From assembly GCA_015227615.1 (NCBI GenBank), contig JAALGZ010000004.1, positions 496,001 to 560,000 on the forward strand: a DNA stretch of 64,000 bases, in the 5' to 3' direction. Below the pieces are notes generated by a model. The model saw nothing but the letters and a program-made list of their open reading frames with translations. It searched no databases and was not told where the DNA came from. A program made the translations under genes and the position numbers. Positions within the stretch are counted from its first letter, which is position 1; the number at the start of each line of letters is the position of its first letter. Source of the stretch: Labyrinthula sp. Ha. Taxonomy: Eukaryota; Sar; Bigyra; Labyrinthulida; Labyrinthulaceae. This document shows positions 22,024 to 34,824 of this stretch, one piece after another.

Positions 22024-23439
22024 TTACAAATCATCTGCTTCCTCTACATCGATAGGAAGCGGTCCGCCATCCTCAGCCTCTATTTGATCAAAAATAGAAT
22101 CTAACTCTTTCTGCTGCTTCTGCTTAACTCGCATTATAGCAGCTGCAAAATATATTTCACTAATCTTAATTTTCTCTTCAAGTTCTTTAATATACTTTTG
22201 TAATTCATTCTTCAATATATTAAATGCAACCGCATTGTTCTGCTTCGCAATGATCTTCTTTTTAAATTTATTAATCTCAAATTGCCTTCCGTTCATCAAC
22301 TTGCTAAATTTAACCAACTCGGTATCTAGTTTGGGTTCCACTGTCAAAGGTGGCATAAAGAACTCTTCTAAAATAATTCCTCCAAGAGTTTTCTCTTCAA
22401 TCTCTTCCACTTTCTTATCCCATCTATCACAATATCCTTCAATAATCATTTCACGATAATATAATAGCAAAAACTGTAAAAAACAACAGTTCTCCAAAAC
22501 ATGCACTGCTTCAAGCATCTGCTTTCTTTTTTCTTCTGTAGGAAAAACTATGTTATTTTCTTGGAAGAATTCTACCACTTTTTCATGTTCAACAGGCATC
22601 TCTTTAGGTATGTTCTGTTCCTTTTCCGAAGGCAATCTGTGAAAGGTTGATCGCCTCATTGTAAAATTTTTCTTGGTACTGTATCTTCTATTTTTCTTTT
22701 TATCTTGAAACATGGGCAAGTAAATATCTTTACATAAATCTTCAAAAGAATCTGCTAACTCATGTACTTTTTCAACCCCCACCTTCTTAAGAACAAACAC
22801 ATAACGCAAGCAAAAAGCTTCAAGCTGTTGATCCGTACTTTCCATACGAAGCTGAAGCAATTTATTGAAATTTTCTTCATTCAATTCGCTTAAATCCTCT
22901 TCTTCATCTGAAAGCTCTTCTTCCCCTTCAAATTCTTCTTCTGAGTCGTATTCAGAGTCATACTCTGAATCATAAACTTCTTCTATTTCAACTTCATCAC
23001 CTGGTTCCTCAAATTCCACAGATATCTTTTTCACTTCAACTTTCTGATCTTTTAGTTTAACACTTGAAAGTCTAGCTGTACGGAGGACTTTCTCCTGAGC
23101 TTGTTCCTCTCCCTTTTCATCCCCATTTTCACTTAGAAATTTCTGAAGCTTATTTGGTTGTGAAACTTCCATAAAAGATGTTTTCATCGTCTGGTTTGCT
23201 TTTAAAGTTTTCTTTTTCAAAGTCCTCATTTTCGCCCTGGACCTCCTCCTTTCAATCTGTTCGAGTTTTAGCGTTGCTTTTCTTTCAGCTCTGTCTGCAG
23301 GCGAAAGACCTTCACTTTGATTTTCATCAAGGTTAAACTCAAGGGCAAGAGCCTTTAAGTCTCTCATTGTTTTTTTTCGAAGTGTTCGCTTTATCCAGGC
23401 CGCATCGTTGTTGCCTTTCTTATTCTCTGACATTTCCAC
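22024..23439 (-). CDS. unknown 471-aa acidic coiled-coil protein
   Basis: I do not recognise this family. The frame is a clean 471 codons, far beyond chance length here. The N-terminal 95 residues are highly basic (AWIKRTLRKKTMRDLK, RRRSRAKMRTLKKKTLK), followed by an acidic low-complexity block with the tandem unit DSEYDSEYDSEEEFEGEEE (about residues 155-190). The rest is predicted helical, with an LLQLRMESTDQQLEAFCLRY segment and a Lys/Glu-rich coiled coil near the C-terminus (IAKQNNAVAFNILKNEL, KYIKELEEKIKISEIYFAAA). There is no signal peptide or membrane segment. A nuclear or cytoskeletal role would fit the charge pattern, but there is no direct evidence. It lies 292 bp upstream of TFIIF alpha on the same strand. 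Confidence 0.7.
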   Translation of the reverse strand: MEMSENKKGNNDAAWIKRTLRKKTMRDLKALALEFNLDENQSEGLSPADRAERKATLKLEQIERRRSRAKMRTLKKKTLKANQTMKTSFMEVSQPNKLQKFLSENGDEKGEEQAQEKVLRTARLSSVKLKDQKVEVKKISVEFEEPGDEVEIEEVYDSEYDSEYDSEEEFEGEEELSDEEEDLSELNEENFNKLLQLRMESTDQQLEAFCLRYVFVLKKVGVEKVHELADSFEDLCKDIYLPMFQDKKKNRRYSTKKNFTMRRSTFHRLPSEKEQNIPKEMPVEHEKVVEFFQENNIVFPTEEKRKQMLEAVHVLENCCFLQFLLLYYREMIIEGYCDRWDKKVEEIEEKTLGGIILEEFFMPPLTVEPKLDTELVKFSKLMNGRQFEINKFKKKIIAKQNNAVAFNILKNELQKYIKELEEKIKISEIYFAAAIMRVKQKQQKELDSIFDQIEAEDGGPLPIDVEEADDL

Positions 23440-24303
23440 TATTGTTGAGAATTCAATTCAGCAGAAGGGGAATTTGAGAGTGGCCTAAATGGACACTTAT
23501 TATATTTTGAATTCCCATTCGGAATTACGAGTTGGTTCTTTTGAGCTAGGATTACTATCCGTTTATTAAAAGAAGTTGATATTGTTTTAACGCCCCTTTC
23601 TAAAGAATTAGGCTAGCCGATATTAATGGGTAAGTACAATCTATGTTATTGAAAGAAAAGCACAAAGGCCAATGCTTCTGAAATATAAGTTCGAGTTAAG
23701 AAGTTATATGTATGAAAAGTTTTTCCTTAGATACTGGTTTAGTAGTGCTAGTCTAGCTTGGTCAATGCAAACAATATACAAGAATACTAGCTTAAGTCGT
23801 TTCTATTAGGGGGAGAGAGTTGATGTTGCGGGTTATTAAGTTTATAAGAGTTTAAATATAGATTTGTCATAAATGTATTCTATACAAGGCGTAAATCTCT
23901 TCAAAACAGTGTTCACTGTTAAAAATGTTGTAAAGAAATCAGCAAACTCTTTAAACATATAAACTTTCAAATTGCAAAGGGATGAAGTTTCTACCGGGTC
24001 AGGCCATCAAACTGCAGTGACTGGTGAGGCTTAGTTAATCTGAGAGTGTTAGGACACAAAGCTAACTTTCGCATGAAAAATCTGAAGTGTTAAGTCTCTT
24101 GTTCACAAGGACTTCAGCATAATTTTCATCGCAACAACAAATTTCCAATCTTCCAAGTTAGTAATAGCTTCAAACTACAAGCTAACCTTTCGTCAAACTT
24201 CTCTTTGATACATGGAGGTAACTTTCTCTAAACATTCATGGGCCCATAGATTCATATGTTTCCTATTGAATTTAGCAATGATCATGTTATGAGTATCTCC
24301 TAC
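23440..24303. other. intergenic stretch
   Basis: The upstream flank of the 471-aa gene, with no further feature recognised before the MITE at 24306. Confidence 0.45.
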
Positions 24304-24305
24304 TA

Positions 24306-24526
24306 GGAGTCGGATTTGATGAAAATCATCAATAAGTATTTAATAATTGCCTTGATTCTAATCATTAATAAAAACATTGCGATTTTGATTCTTATCAAAT
24401 GAGTATGATTGCATTTTTATTTTCAATAGTTAATCAAAATGATTTGAGAATTATCAGAATCAATCAATAATAAAAAAACAGGGAAACTCCTTATTGATAA
24501 CTTATCAATAAATCAGATTCGATTCC
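24306..24526. mobile_element. MITE copy 2, TA target
   Basis: 221 bp. The left end GGAGTCGGATTTGAT and the reverse complement of the right end GGAATCGAATCTGAT are imperfect terminal inverted repeats. A TA lies at 24304-24305 and at 24527-24528. Inside each end is a short ATCAATAAG-type run. The ends match those of the copy at 2764-3227, so both belong to one non-autonomous, probably mariner-type family. Confidence 0.6.
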
Positions 24527-24528
24527 TA

Positions 24529-27457
24529 CCTCCGACGGGTTCACAAATTCTTAAACAATTCTGACTTAGTACAAATCTCCATCATATTCGAAGTTAAATC
24601 GACAGAACTTAGTATAGAATTGCAGGGTGCTAATTATAAGAACCCCAAGGGCTTCGGATTCCAATTGTATTCATCACTTGCTTTTGCTGTGCGATTGGGG
24701 ATTGTCTATGAAAAAGACTAAACTCTTACAATGCTATGCCTTTCCTACACGTACGCTAATCATAGACGCAACCTGCTCATCTGGGTTTGTATTCTTCCCA
24801 GATCCCAGGAGAGTGACTAATCGAGTTACCCAGTATTCTTATTAGTTCCACCTATAATGTAAAATTAAACTGCATGTGAATGCAGTTGGCTTCCTGAAAC
24901 TTTTCAGTCTTGCAGTTTTCACTCTCTGAACTCGGAGGATAGAATGTTGCATGTCGCTTCATCCAGAAAGATGATTTCTGAACAATACCATATTGATTCT
25001 AAAATTTACTGCATGCAAGTTTTATTCAAAATGTTGTATACGATTGTATTTTTTCAACTTGGTCATCAAAACTCATGCAGTTTGGGGTTCTGGTGAATGT
25101 AGAAAGACTAATATGAAGGTAGGATTTATCATGTGGCTTCTAGTTTGTATGTTACGATTGCCAAGTTGGGATGGCATTCTAAATATGCATGAATGAAAGT
25201 AAATGAAATTCTAGTAGACCTGAAGATATTGTCTTTTCCATCTTCACTTGAATGGAAAACTTACTCAATGAGTATGCCTGCTACTCGAGCAATTTTGGAC
25301 AGTTTAAGTGCTGAAGTCTCAAGTCATATCAGCTGCCTTTGCGTCACCGATATCATTCTCCAACTTTTGATTCTTTTTTTTTGCCATGATATCTGTTTCT
25401 CGTACTTTCTTTTAAACGCCCTTCAGTACGTCTCACACAACTTAGCATATGCAGAAGAAAATCTTGCCTTGCAGAATTAAAACATTGTACTCTTAAGGCC
25501 AATATGGGTTCTTTGCCAAATGTCTGCAGTTAACTCTAAAAAGTAGAAGTTTTACCCTTTGGGCAAGTATTTCCTGAAAAAAAGATGTAAAGAAAGTAGT
25601 GATCACGGTTAGTCATTTGTTTAGAGTTTGATATCAAACTCAGAGTAGAACTTCCAATAACACAGCGATAAACTATGCATCTATACAAGTTTGTTAGAAG
25701 ACCGGATTTATTTCTACGAGGCTGGTAGATGAATTTCTTACCTGCTAAAATAGCACATTTATATTGTGTGAGATTCCCCTGTTTATGGTAAGTAATAGAT
25801 ATTGATCGTAGAGGAGATCTTAAGTACTGCCTTTGCGCCTAGTTAAAATTTTCTTTTTGTAGGGGTAATGATTGGGTAAAACTGGAGCTAAATCTTAAAG
25901 TCTTGGGGTACTTAGAAAGGCAGAAAATTCTCTCTCTGATGAAATTGTAGGTGAGTTATTGCTCTTATGTAAGTTTGGTATTTATTGTTGTTATTCGAGT
26001 GTTGTCAGTTGCAAATTGATTGGTTGACAACCTTAATCCATTTTCATCAAAGATTATACATTTATAGAATGCAAACTGATAGATTACAGTTAACTACTCA
26101 GATTTCTATATTTTCGCACTCATCACAAACATGATGCTAACTGAGTAAAACTTTTATGATGCTTGATACATCATCGTACGGAGTTTTACCTGGTATCCAG
26201 ATATTTTATATGCTGTAGCACTCTAGTCCACCCAGATTTGCAATAATTTTAGCAATCTATTCATGAATTTATAGGAAATAGGGTAATTACCCCTGAAAAA
26301 ATGAAACCAAACCGTTCTATAGAGTGTAGAACTTGAGTTCAACAAATTCATCTTCGAGCAGCTTAACGTCTCACCTGAACTATGTATGTGAGTAGTTCCT
26401 ATTATTATTCGAGTGGACTTTGTTCTTTGCGCTTTGGCAAAACATCCATGTGATTCTGTTTTGGTACAATTACTAGATTTTTTTATACTAACAATCTTTC
26501 TAGGGGAGAAATCTACTGTTTTTCTTGAGGAAAGGCTCTGCTCTTCATGAAATTTTAGCAGCTTTAATATTTACTAGAGAGTTCAAATGTCTCTCAGATA
26601 GTTTTATTTTCCAATACATTTATTCTTTGTTCACTAGATTGATGCTATACTGATCACGATAATATCTCGCTTTATATAAAATAAAACTTACCAAGATTAC
26701 TTCATAAGCTCGTGTCATATTCATTGATCTATCTTGGTAGAAATAATCATTAATATTTTCACATTTTATTTTTGATTAAAACCTGTAAAATATTTTCTAT
26801 TTTGATATTTTAGAAGTAACAAGATATAGGTTACTATCATCTTATTAGTATACCCCTAGTGTCTATAACAGTCAAGTGACACCCATGAAATAGTAGTTGA
26901 TACCTACGCTCGACGAAGTTAAGATTATTACAGCGTATTAAAGTACTGTATTATCTCAATGTGATGTTTTTCCACAAAAAGAGCCTATGGTAGTGAGCAA
27001 TAAATCTTGCCCCTCTGCTCATATCTGTGGCTTAGATACCTATTGAGCGTGTAAACACTTCGCGAAGTATGAGGTTGACCTTCTTCAGTTGAAAGCCATT
27101 ACAGGTGTCTTACTAGGCTGGAGTAACGAAGTCACTTTGGTTTTTATGGCTTAGGTTTACGTGTCATATTTCTTCTTCAGAAAGATCTCAGGAAATTTAA
27201 CTCGATTACAGCCTCTTCTCTAACTACAGTTAGTGTTACGATCTAATTATAGCACTAACCCTTGATTGCGTGTTGCACCAATACAGAAAATATTTCCACA
27301 CATGCTGCTTCATCTTTCGGTCGCTGTCATCTTTTAAGCTTTCATTTCTTCTGTATCAAAATTCTTGGTCCTACATCTTCAATTTTTAAGTTTATGGTCT
27401 CATGTTCTAATCCTTCTTCTGCTGTAGAAAAATTATTTTTTATGGTTATAAGTAAAA
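24529..27457. other. gene desert
   Basis: 2.9 kb without a supportable gene. Short frames such as 25193-25480 and 27262-27489 have no family resemblance, and the latter runs into the retroelement's terminal repeat. Confidence 0.45.
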
Positions 27458-27462
27458 CAGTT

Positions 27463-27553
27463 TGTTATATGTTTGCTGTAGATTTTTGAAATAAATATAG
27501 GGGTTGGTATATTTTAATATATAAACCAAATTTATAAGATATAATTCTTGACA
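27463..27553 (+). repeat. 5' LTR of the copia element
   Basis: 91 bp, starting TGTTATATG and ending TTGACA. It is 86/91 identical to the copy at 31570-31660 without gaps. At 91 bp it is short for a copia LTR. Confidence 0.9.
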
Positions 27554-27601
27554 AGGTTAATAGCCGAAACGTGCCTAAATATATATTGAAAAGCTCGCAA
27601 G

Positions 27602-28378
27602 ATGGAAAAAGAAAATATTATTTTAAGAAAGAAAGAAGATTATATATGTTGGAAAGATTATATTAGTTTATTGGTTGAAGAAAAGGAGTCATATGAAGGT
27701 TTTGAAGAGAATTCGGAGTGCACAAAGGCCCAGAAGGCCAAGGCCCTCACAATTATTAAGAAGTATTTGGACTTTAGTTTGCATCATTTTTTTCATGGTA
27801 TTTGTGATCCAGTAGAGACCTTAGAAGTTCTGGAAAAGTACTGTATTAGGAAAGAAGAAGTAAAGCTACTGCAACTTGAAAACGAGTTAGATCGGCCACA
27901 AGGAAGATTCTTCCTGGAAAAGATAAACCAGTTTAATATAAAATTTCGGAACGTTATGATACTCGGAGGGAAAATGGCTACCAATAAGACGATATTTAAG
28001 CCTTTTAACCTAGCCCCAGCTATGACCAGCGTAGAACTGTTGAAACACGACGTTGAGGTAGGTGAATCAAATGGTAAGGCTTTAACATACAACGAAGTAT
28101 TCGCTAAATTACAGAAAATTGCGGAGATAAGTCAGGAGCTTTATCTGAAAAAGATGAGAACAACAAGTACTTTTTTGTGTTACAAATGTAACCAAGCTGG
28201 CCATAAGAAGCTTGAGTGTAAAAATGATTTGTATTGCAGTTATTGCAAAAAGAGCGGACATAGCCTATACAGCTGTAAGAATAAGACAAGAAACGAGTAC
28301 CAAAGTGATAATAGTGGTTTTACAGGAGCTTTTATTGAAATGGTCAAAAACATTGATTTTATGATAAACAGTATTTAA
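27602..28378 (+). pseudogene. copia gag region (fossil)
   Basis: A gag-like frame of the copia element, with two zinc knuckles near its end (CYKCNQAGHKKLEC and CSYCKKSGHSLYSC), which bind the element's RNA in known relatives. It belongs to the element at 27463-31660, which as a whole is broken. Confidence 0.8.
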
Positions 28379-31300
28379 AGGACTTTTAGTGTTGACTCTA
28401 ACCTAGTCCTGAGCACAGGAGCGAGTTATCATGTTTGTGGTGGAAACCATTTAGCTAGTTTCACAGAAGTTTATGAATTGTCTACACCAAAGTACATAAG
28501 TGCTGCTGGTTGAAAAGTTTACAAAAGTAATAGGAAAGGAAGATTTGAAAGCACTTTGAAAAATGTAAATAAGATAATTTTGAATGACGTTTATATTTTT
28601 AAAGAACTGCGTGTATTTTCTATATCCATTGCTGTTTTGTTGAACAAGGGTTTAACACTAATAGCTAAACAGAATGAATCAAACATTTTAAAGGACAAAA
28701 AGAGTGTGTATAAAGCGAAAAAAATCTGAAAATATATTATTCTTAGTTAAGTGTAAAAGAAAAGAGGATAAAAAAGTTTTGTTAGTACAGGATTCAAAAA
28801 AGAATTTATTATAATAATCACAACTTATTTGGTCATCTAGGCCAACAAGCATTTTTAAGAACACTAAAGTACTGTAATATTGAGTGTAGAAACGATGATA
28901 TTTCAGTACTAGTTTGTGAAACCTGTGATAAAGTAAATTAAAAAAAGCGGAAATAAAAAAGGAAAATGCAGTTGGAATTTAAGCTCACCCAGGCACCATG
29001 TTTGTACTGGACACAGTGGCGATATTGGCGACGTCGAGAGCTGGGAATATTGGTTTTCTTTTAGTAACAGACGTCGAAACAAAATATAGATACATTTTTT
29101 GCTAAAATAAAAAATATGAAGTTTCGAAGGAAGTAATAAGTTTTATAAAAAAAAATCTAAAGATTATCCGGGATCAAGGCTAAAAGATTACATTCTGATC
29201 AGGGTACAGAATTCGTAAATCAAAGTGTAATTGAATTCTGTGAAAAGGAAGGTATTACATTCACGAACTCAGCAGCATACGTCCCGCAGCATAATGGGGT
29301 TGCTGAAAGGTCTAATCAATATCTATTATCGAAAATGAGGCAGCCACTGAATATGATTTGAATTAGAAAAGTCGTTTTATTGGGATCTGCTGCGTACTAT
29401 AGCATGTACGTAGCAAACAGGGCCATGGAAGGTTTAAGAGAAATATTATCGTATGAAAGAATTTTTAAAAGAAAACCAAAGATACACAAATTTTATATAT
29501 TCGGTGCGTTAATTGTTTACGTGAACAAAACAGAAAACAAAATACAGTTTAAAGGAACTTATGGATATTTCATGGAATATAATCCTGTGACTGGTGAAGC
29601 ACTGAATGTGGATAAAATGACTAGAAAGTTAGTAAAAACAAGAGATTTCAAAGCTTCAATAACAATGGAAAATATATTTAAGATAAAAGACGATTCAGAA
29701 CAAAAAAAAATGTAATAAATCCTCCTGACATTGGTTTGTCTAAGGAAAACCCGAGAGAAACAAATGATGTAATTCAAGAGACACTAGAAAACGAGAGAGA
29801 AAACGAAAGAGAAAATGATACTTTTATAAGAAGTACCAGAATAACTGAACCTCCAGAGAGGTTGATTTATGAGAAGGCAAATGTGTGTAACAATGTCTTG
29901 TTATTTGAGGATACAGGATTTATTTTTTAGTTTCCTGAGTTGTTTAGGTTTGCTACGGTTTAGGTTTCAAGGGATTTAAGTTTCCCGAAAAGTTTTTTCC
30001 AAATAAAGAATAAACCAGGTGCAAGTGGATGGTATGATGCTTATGAAAAAGAATTAAATAAAATAAAAGTAATGGGGAAAATGATGTTAATAGATATGGA
30101 TCAAGTAAAAGACAAAAAGCATGTAATACCTATCATAGAGCTCTTCTCCAAAAAATACGATAATATTAGCAGAAGGAATATATTGAAGTGTAGATTTGTG
30201 GCCAGAGAAGATCTTCAGGCTGATTATCTGAAATTCTATTCTCTAGCAAGCAGGTTAGAGTTGATCCGGGTTTTCATATTCATTGTTGCGAAAGAAAATT
30301 ATTTATGGTCACAACTGGATATTGGAAATGCGTTTCTTAGGGCTAGGCTTGATACGGAGTATCTGTATTATCTTCCTCAAAAACTGAAAATTAAACATCC
30401 GAATAAAGTGTGGAAAAGTAGTCAGGCTATTCATGGCCTTAAAGAAGCTCCTTTATACTGGCACAAAGAAATAAGTGAAAAATTAGAAAAGGCAGGTTTT
30501 ATCATTAATCAAAAAGAAAAAACTATTTTAAAACATAAGGAAAGATGTATCATTGGCCTAATTTATGTTGATGATATTTTATTTGCTGGAAAAAAGGAAC
30601 AAGACTTAAAGTGGATTATACAGATTTTAGGAGAATACTATAAAGTAAAACAAACCTTCAATGTAAATAATTATGTCGGTTTTGAAATAGCTCAAGATGA
30701 TGAATACTTATACTTAACTGCAAAGAACTATATTAATAATTTATGTGAAGCATTTGAAATAAAAGAAGAAGAAGAAATACCTCATATGGTGAAGGAATGG
30801 GCCGATAAAGATGTGGAGAGTGAAGTATTGGAATACAAAAGAAGTACCAGTCGATTATTGGTACGCTGATTTACATTAATCGTATATGTAGACCAGAGGT
30901 GACGTTTCAAGTAAACGTTTCAGCACAGTGTGTTAATAAACCAACTAAATTCAACTTCAACTGCGCAAAGAAAGTGGCAAAATATTTATTAGGTACAAGA
31001 GACTTGTGTTTGAGATACAAGAAAGGAGAAAAGGTGCTGAATATTATTTTGTTTTGTGACGCGTCATATGGTGTGTTAAAAGGTGGTAATTCTATGACTG
31101 GTTACGTTTTGAAAATAAATGAACAGGTGATTTTATATAAAAGCAAGAAACAAAAGACGATAGCTACAAGTTCTACTGATTCAGAAATTGTGGCTTGCTC
31201 ATTAGCAGTGAAGGAAATGAAGTGGCTAGAGATTAATTTGAAGTTCTTCGGATTGGAGTATAATAAAGGTACAATAAGAAATGATAATTTAGGGGCAGTC

Positions 31301-31569
31301 AAGATATTGGGAGTCGCAGCATCTTATAACGGCATCAAACAACTTGAGATAGAACATTATTTTATCAGGCAGGTCATTGAAGAAGAAGGTTAGTTGGTTG
31401 AACATGTTGCTGCAAATAATAATAATGCTGATGTTTTAACGAAACCTGTATCCAAGAAGTGGTTTATTGAGAATAGAAGTAAATGGGTGTTCAGCAGAAA
31501 AGGAAAAGAGCAATAAGAAGAAAGTTTAGAAATGTAATCTAAAGTAATAGGAGAAAAAAGGTAATTGTA

Positions 31570-31660
31570 TGTTATATGTTTGCTGTAGGTTTTTGAAATA
31601 AATATAGCGGTTGGTAGATTTTAATATATAAGCCAAATTAATAAGATATAATTCTTGACA
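31570..31660 (+). repeat. 3' LTR of the copia element
   Basis: 91 bp, same ends as the 5' copy. It is preceded by a purine-rich stretch (GGAGAAAAAAGG at about 31549) that would serve as polypurine tract, and followed by the target duplication CAGTT. Confidence 0.9.
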
Positions 31661-31948
31661 CAGTTGGTGCCAGTGCTCAAGTTAAAAACTACTAATTAAT
31701 TCCTCCTTGCTAAATTCAAAGTGGGGGTTGCAATTTTTCCACTCGCACAACGCCTTAAAATTGAGCAGTCTTGAAATATTTTCAGTTTTAGGGTGTTGAT
31801 TATTCTTTTTATATGCTGCTTTAACAAACTGAACATAGAGTTTATAATTGCCCTAGTGAAGTAAGCTTAATCTATATAATACAGGAACACTTCAAAAACT
31901 GCAAACCTTTCTTCAATTTCAACTAATTAACCAAAACGTTCAATAAAA

Positions 31949-33314
31949 TCATCGTCGTCGTTGTTTCCTTCGTTTCCCTCCTCCCCCAAATTTCCTCTTC
32001 TTCCCTTTCTCTTCATTCACCTTCATTTCAGTTGTTGCAAACTTCAGTGCTTGGCTAACAACATCCCCATTTTCCGCAACCATCTCTCTTTTTTCTTCTT
32101 TGCTCATCCGTTTCAAATTCACATTCTCTTCCAGTTTAAACCCTAAAATTTTTTCTACCTTTTGGATCAACTCAATGTCATATTGCGTAACCATTGTGGT
32201 TGCAACTCCACTTTTTCCCGCTCTCGCAGTTCTACCCACTCGATGAACATACTCTTTTGCATTAGCAGGAACATCGTAGTTAATCACCCAATCTACTAAT
32301 GGAATATCTAATCCTCGTGATGCCACGTCAGTAGCAATCAAAATTCGACCCCCTGCTTTGAACTTAGTCAATGCCGCAAGACGCTTCGATTGGATCATCT
32401 GACCATGAAGAGGAACAACTTCAAGGAGATTAAACTCATCCTTAAGATGATTTAGTGCTAGAGCTAGTTTTTCAGCTTCCGCACACGTCGAAACAAAAAT
32501 TAACCCATTCTTGCTTTGAAAATCGCCTGTTTGAAGTAAAAATGCCAGGTATATTTCTTTAAATTTGGCTGGTATGAAACAGTAAGATTGAATTAAACCT
32601 TTCGCTGTTTGAAATTTACTTTCATCTCCATCGTTTTCATCCTGAATTGCCACTTTAACTGGATCTTTTAACGAAGCGCGTTGCAATTTACTAACTTTTT
32701 TAGTCATAGTGGCTGAAAATAAGAATGATTGTCTTTCTTTCGGGATTACTTCTAAAATATTATTTATAGCTTCTTCAAAATCCATATTCAAAAGTCGATC
32801 TGCTTCATCAAGAATAAGAACCTTTAAGTTTCTTAAAGTAAATCCTTTTGTATTTTCCAAATGATCCACTATTCGCCCTGGAGTTCCTACTATGATATGA
32901 GGGCGCTTATTTAAGGAAATAGATTGAGAAACCATATCAACTCCTCCTACGATGCATACGCTTCTTGTACCTATAGAAGCCCCTAGCGCAGTAATTACTT
33001 CGTTAATTTGAAAGGCTAGCTCACGGGTGGGTGCCAAAATTAACCCAAAAAAAGGAGAAGGATTTGAAATTAGGCTGTTTAATAAAGGCAATGAAAATGC
33101 ACCAGTTTTTCCACTACCAGTTTCTGCGAGACCAATTACATCTTTGCCTAGCAATAAGAAGTTTAAACGAAAAAGTACCTTTTAAGGCCAAAGGGATTGA
33201 TTGAGCTTGAATGGGAGTTGGTGTCTTCCAGTTCAGGTTTTCACATGCTTTCAGAAGCTCTTCATGTAGGCAAAGTTCTGCAAAAGAGGTTGCCTCATTG
33301 GATTGAGCTGTCAT
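31949..33314 (-). CDS. DDX47: DEAD-box RNA helicase DDX47/Rrp3, two exons
   Basis: Joined over a 31-nt intron the product is 444 aa. Known DDX47/Rrp3 acts in the nucleolus in pre-18S rRNA processing. Exon 1 carries the Q motif ([20 protein letters not shown]). Exon 2 starts at [20 protein letters not shown] (motif I) and has [19 protein letters not shown] (the DEAD box), SAT, the helicase C domain with [12 protein letters not shown], and [10 protein letters not shown] (motif VI). It ends in a basic glycine-rich tail ([17 protein letters not shown]) typical of nucleolar proteins. The Q-motif and ATPLAxGKD-like wording is closest to DDX47 among DEAD proteins. The gene lies between two LTR fossils but looks intact. 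Confidence 0.92.
33148..33178 (-). other. 31-nt spliceosomal intron in DDX47
   Basis: Begins GTACTT and ends TTGCTAG on the minus strand. Splicing restores [20 protein letters not shown], the unbroken Q-motif to motif I region of DDX47. Confidence 0.92.
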
Positions 33315-33457
33315 GTCTGTGGTTCTTGAACTTGGATGTTGAGGTCAGTACTATGGTAATGTCCCACTGAGATCTCAGACAAAATTTTCATTTTGTAAGA
33401 TTCCACCAGGGAGCTAAATCGGTGGCGATAAAATACTAGCTTTATGGTATACTGCAA

Positions 33458-33682
33458 TGGATATATATACTTCTAACACTTGGGGCAGATAAATAGAGTA
33501 TAACATATCAGAAATAACAATATTAAATATAAGTTAAAAATATAGAATAGCTTAGTGAGATGAATGGTAAGCAAACACAAACTTGCAGAACAAACAACAC
33601 AGATAAACAGATAGAGTTAATAAACATTAATAAATACTATACAACTATAGTTCACAGGCACTCGTTTATACGTAATTATCCA
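33458..33682 (+). repeat. left LTR-like repeat of compound copia block
   Basis: Aligns over its length with 41038-41249, with shared blocks such as TAGTGAGAT, AAGCAAA, AGAGTTA and ACAACTRTAG. The boundaries were judged from TG and CA ends and are approximate. Confidence 0.6.
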
Positions 33683-34824
33683 TCAGGTTAAGAGTCTAAA
33701 TAAGCAAGAATTAGCTCTGAGAATAAAATAAACCTTCCAACCCCTCAACCTCCGCGGTGACTTCCACCTTAGGAAATTGAGGTTGAGGACATACCTATCC
33801 GAGTTTAGACTATGGAACTGGGTTTGTGAAGACAGTTCGCTATAAGCTACTGATTCAGAAACAGTAGCCGCCCGAAAAGCGAAGTGCTTGTCCCTTATCA
33901 CCTCTTCAATTAGTAACAACTTAGCTGCTCACCTGGTGCACTTGCACGAAATCCACTCTATATACAAAAAGCTTCAATTTATATTTCTCGGGAACAGGAC
34001 GGCGGAAAGTTTTAAAGTGAGGAAAGAGATATCAGAGCTGAAATTCCAAGGGAGCTATTATTGGCTAATGAATATGTCCATCCAGTAGTATAGCAAGCTC
34101 GACAACCTAGGGAATAAGCTAGATTATGAAGCTTAATCCTGCTTCTGCTTGATAAATTTCTACAAGGTATGTTTCACTTTATATACAACCTGAAGAGAGA
34201 ATTTGAGTTGCGTTCAATAAATCGTCAAGAATTTGATAAACGCATCGATCTGCTAGTGCGCTATCTTGTTGCGAAAGGTGTATACCGTCCTATCGAAAAG
34301 CCTACTGTTTATTCTTCAGTGGCAAGATCTAACAGATGCCCTCGATGCAAATTACATCAACGTAATAAAAGATATCCGTAATGCTATTAATGTAACAAGG
34401 CAGGACACCTCAGAAGAAACTGTCCAGAGCTTAGGGACACGAATAGTCTGTTCTCCAACATCGCACAGTAATCAAGTTCCAGCGAACCAGATAATCATAC
34501 GAACAAACATACAAAAAATGCCAATTTGGTTGCGCTAAGAATAGTAAAAGAGCAAAATGTGAACATAGATTATTTCATACTTGACTCGGAAGCTTCAGAA
34601 ATTTCTTTGAGGAATTAGATCTATCTTTAACCACATGGAAAACTGCGATCATTCAAATGTTTTAACAACAAACGGAGTGATTCAGTGGAACAAGAGAGGA
34701 GATGTAACTGTTGTATCAGAAGACGGAGTTGATATTGAGCTGAAGGGTATATTTTTCTATGAGAACATGCTCAATTTGATATCTATTGCAAGCTTAAATC
34801 AAAAAGATTTTCTGGTTATCTTCT

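Larger units (their letters stand above)
27463..31660 (+). mobile_element. Ty1/copia LTR retrotransposon, fossil
   Basis: 4198 bp, bounded by two 91-bp LTRs that start TG and end CA and flanked by the 5-bp duplication CAGTT (27458-27462 and 31661-31665). The order of parts is that of Ty1/copia: a gag-like region with two CCHC zinc knuckles (27602-28378), a protease trace (about 28.4 kb), integrase (about 28.8-29.7 kb), reverse transcriptase (about 30.07-30.87 kb) and RNase H (about 30.9-31.5 kb). The element is broken, with several interruptions across pol. The two LTRs differ at 5 of 91 positions, indicating an old but not ancient insertion. Confidence 0.9.
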
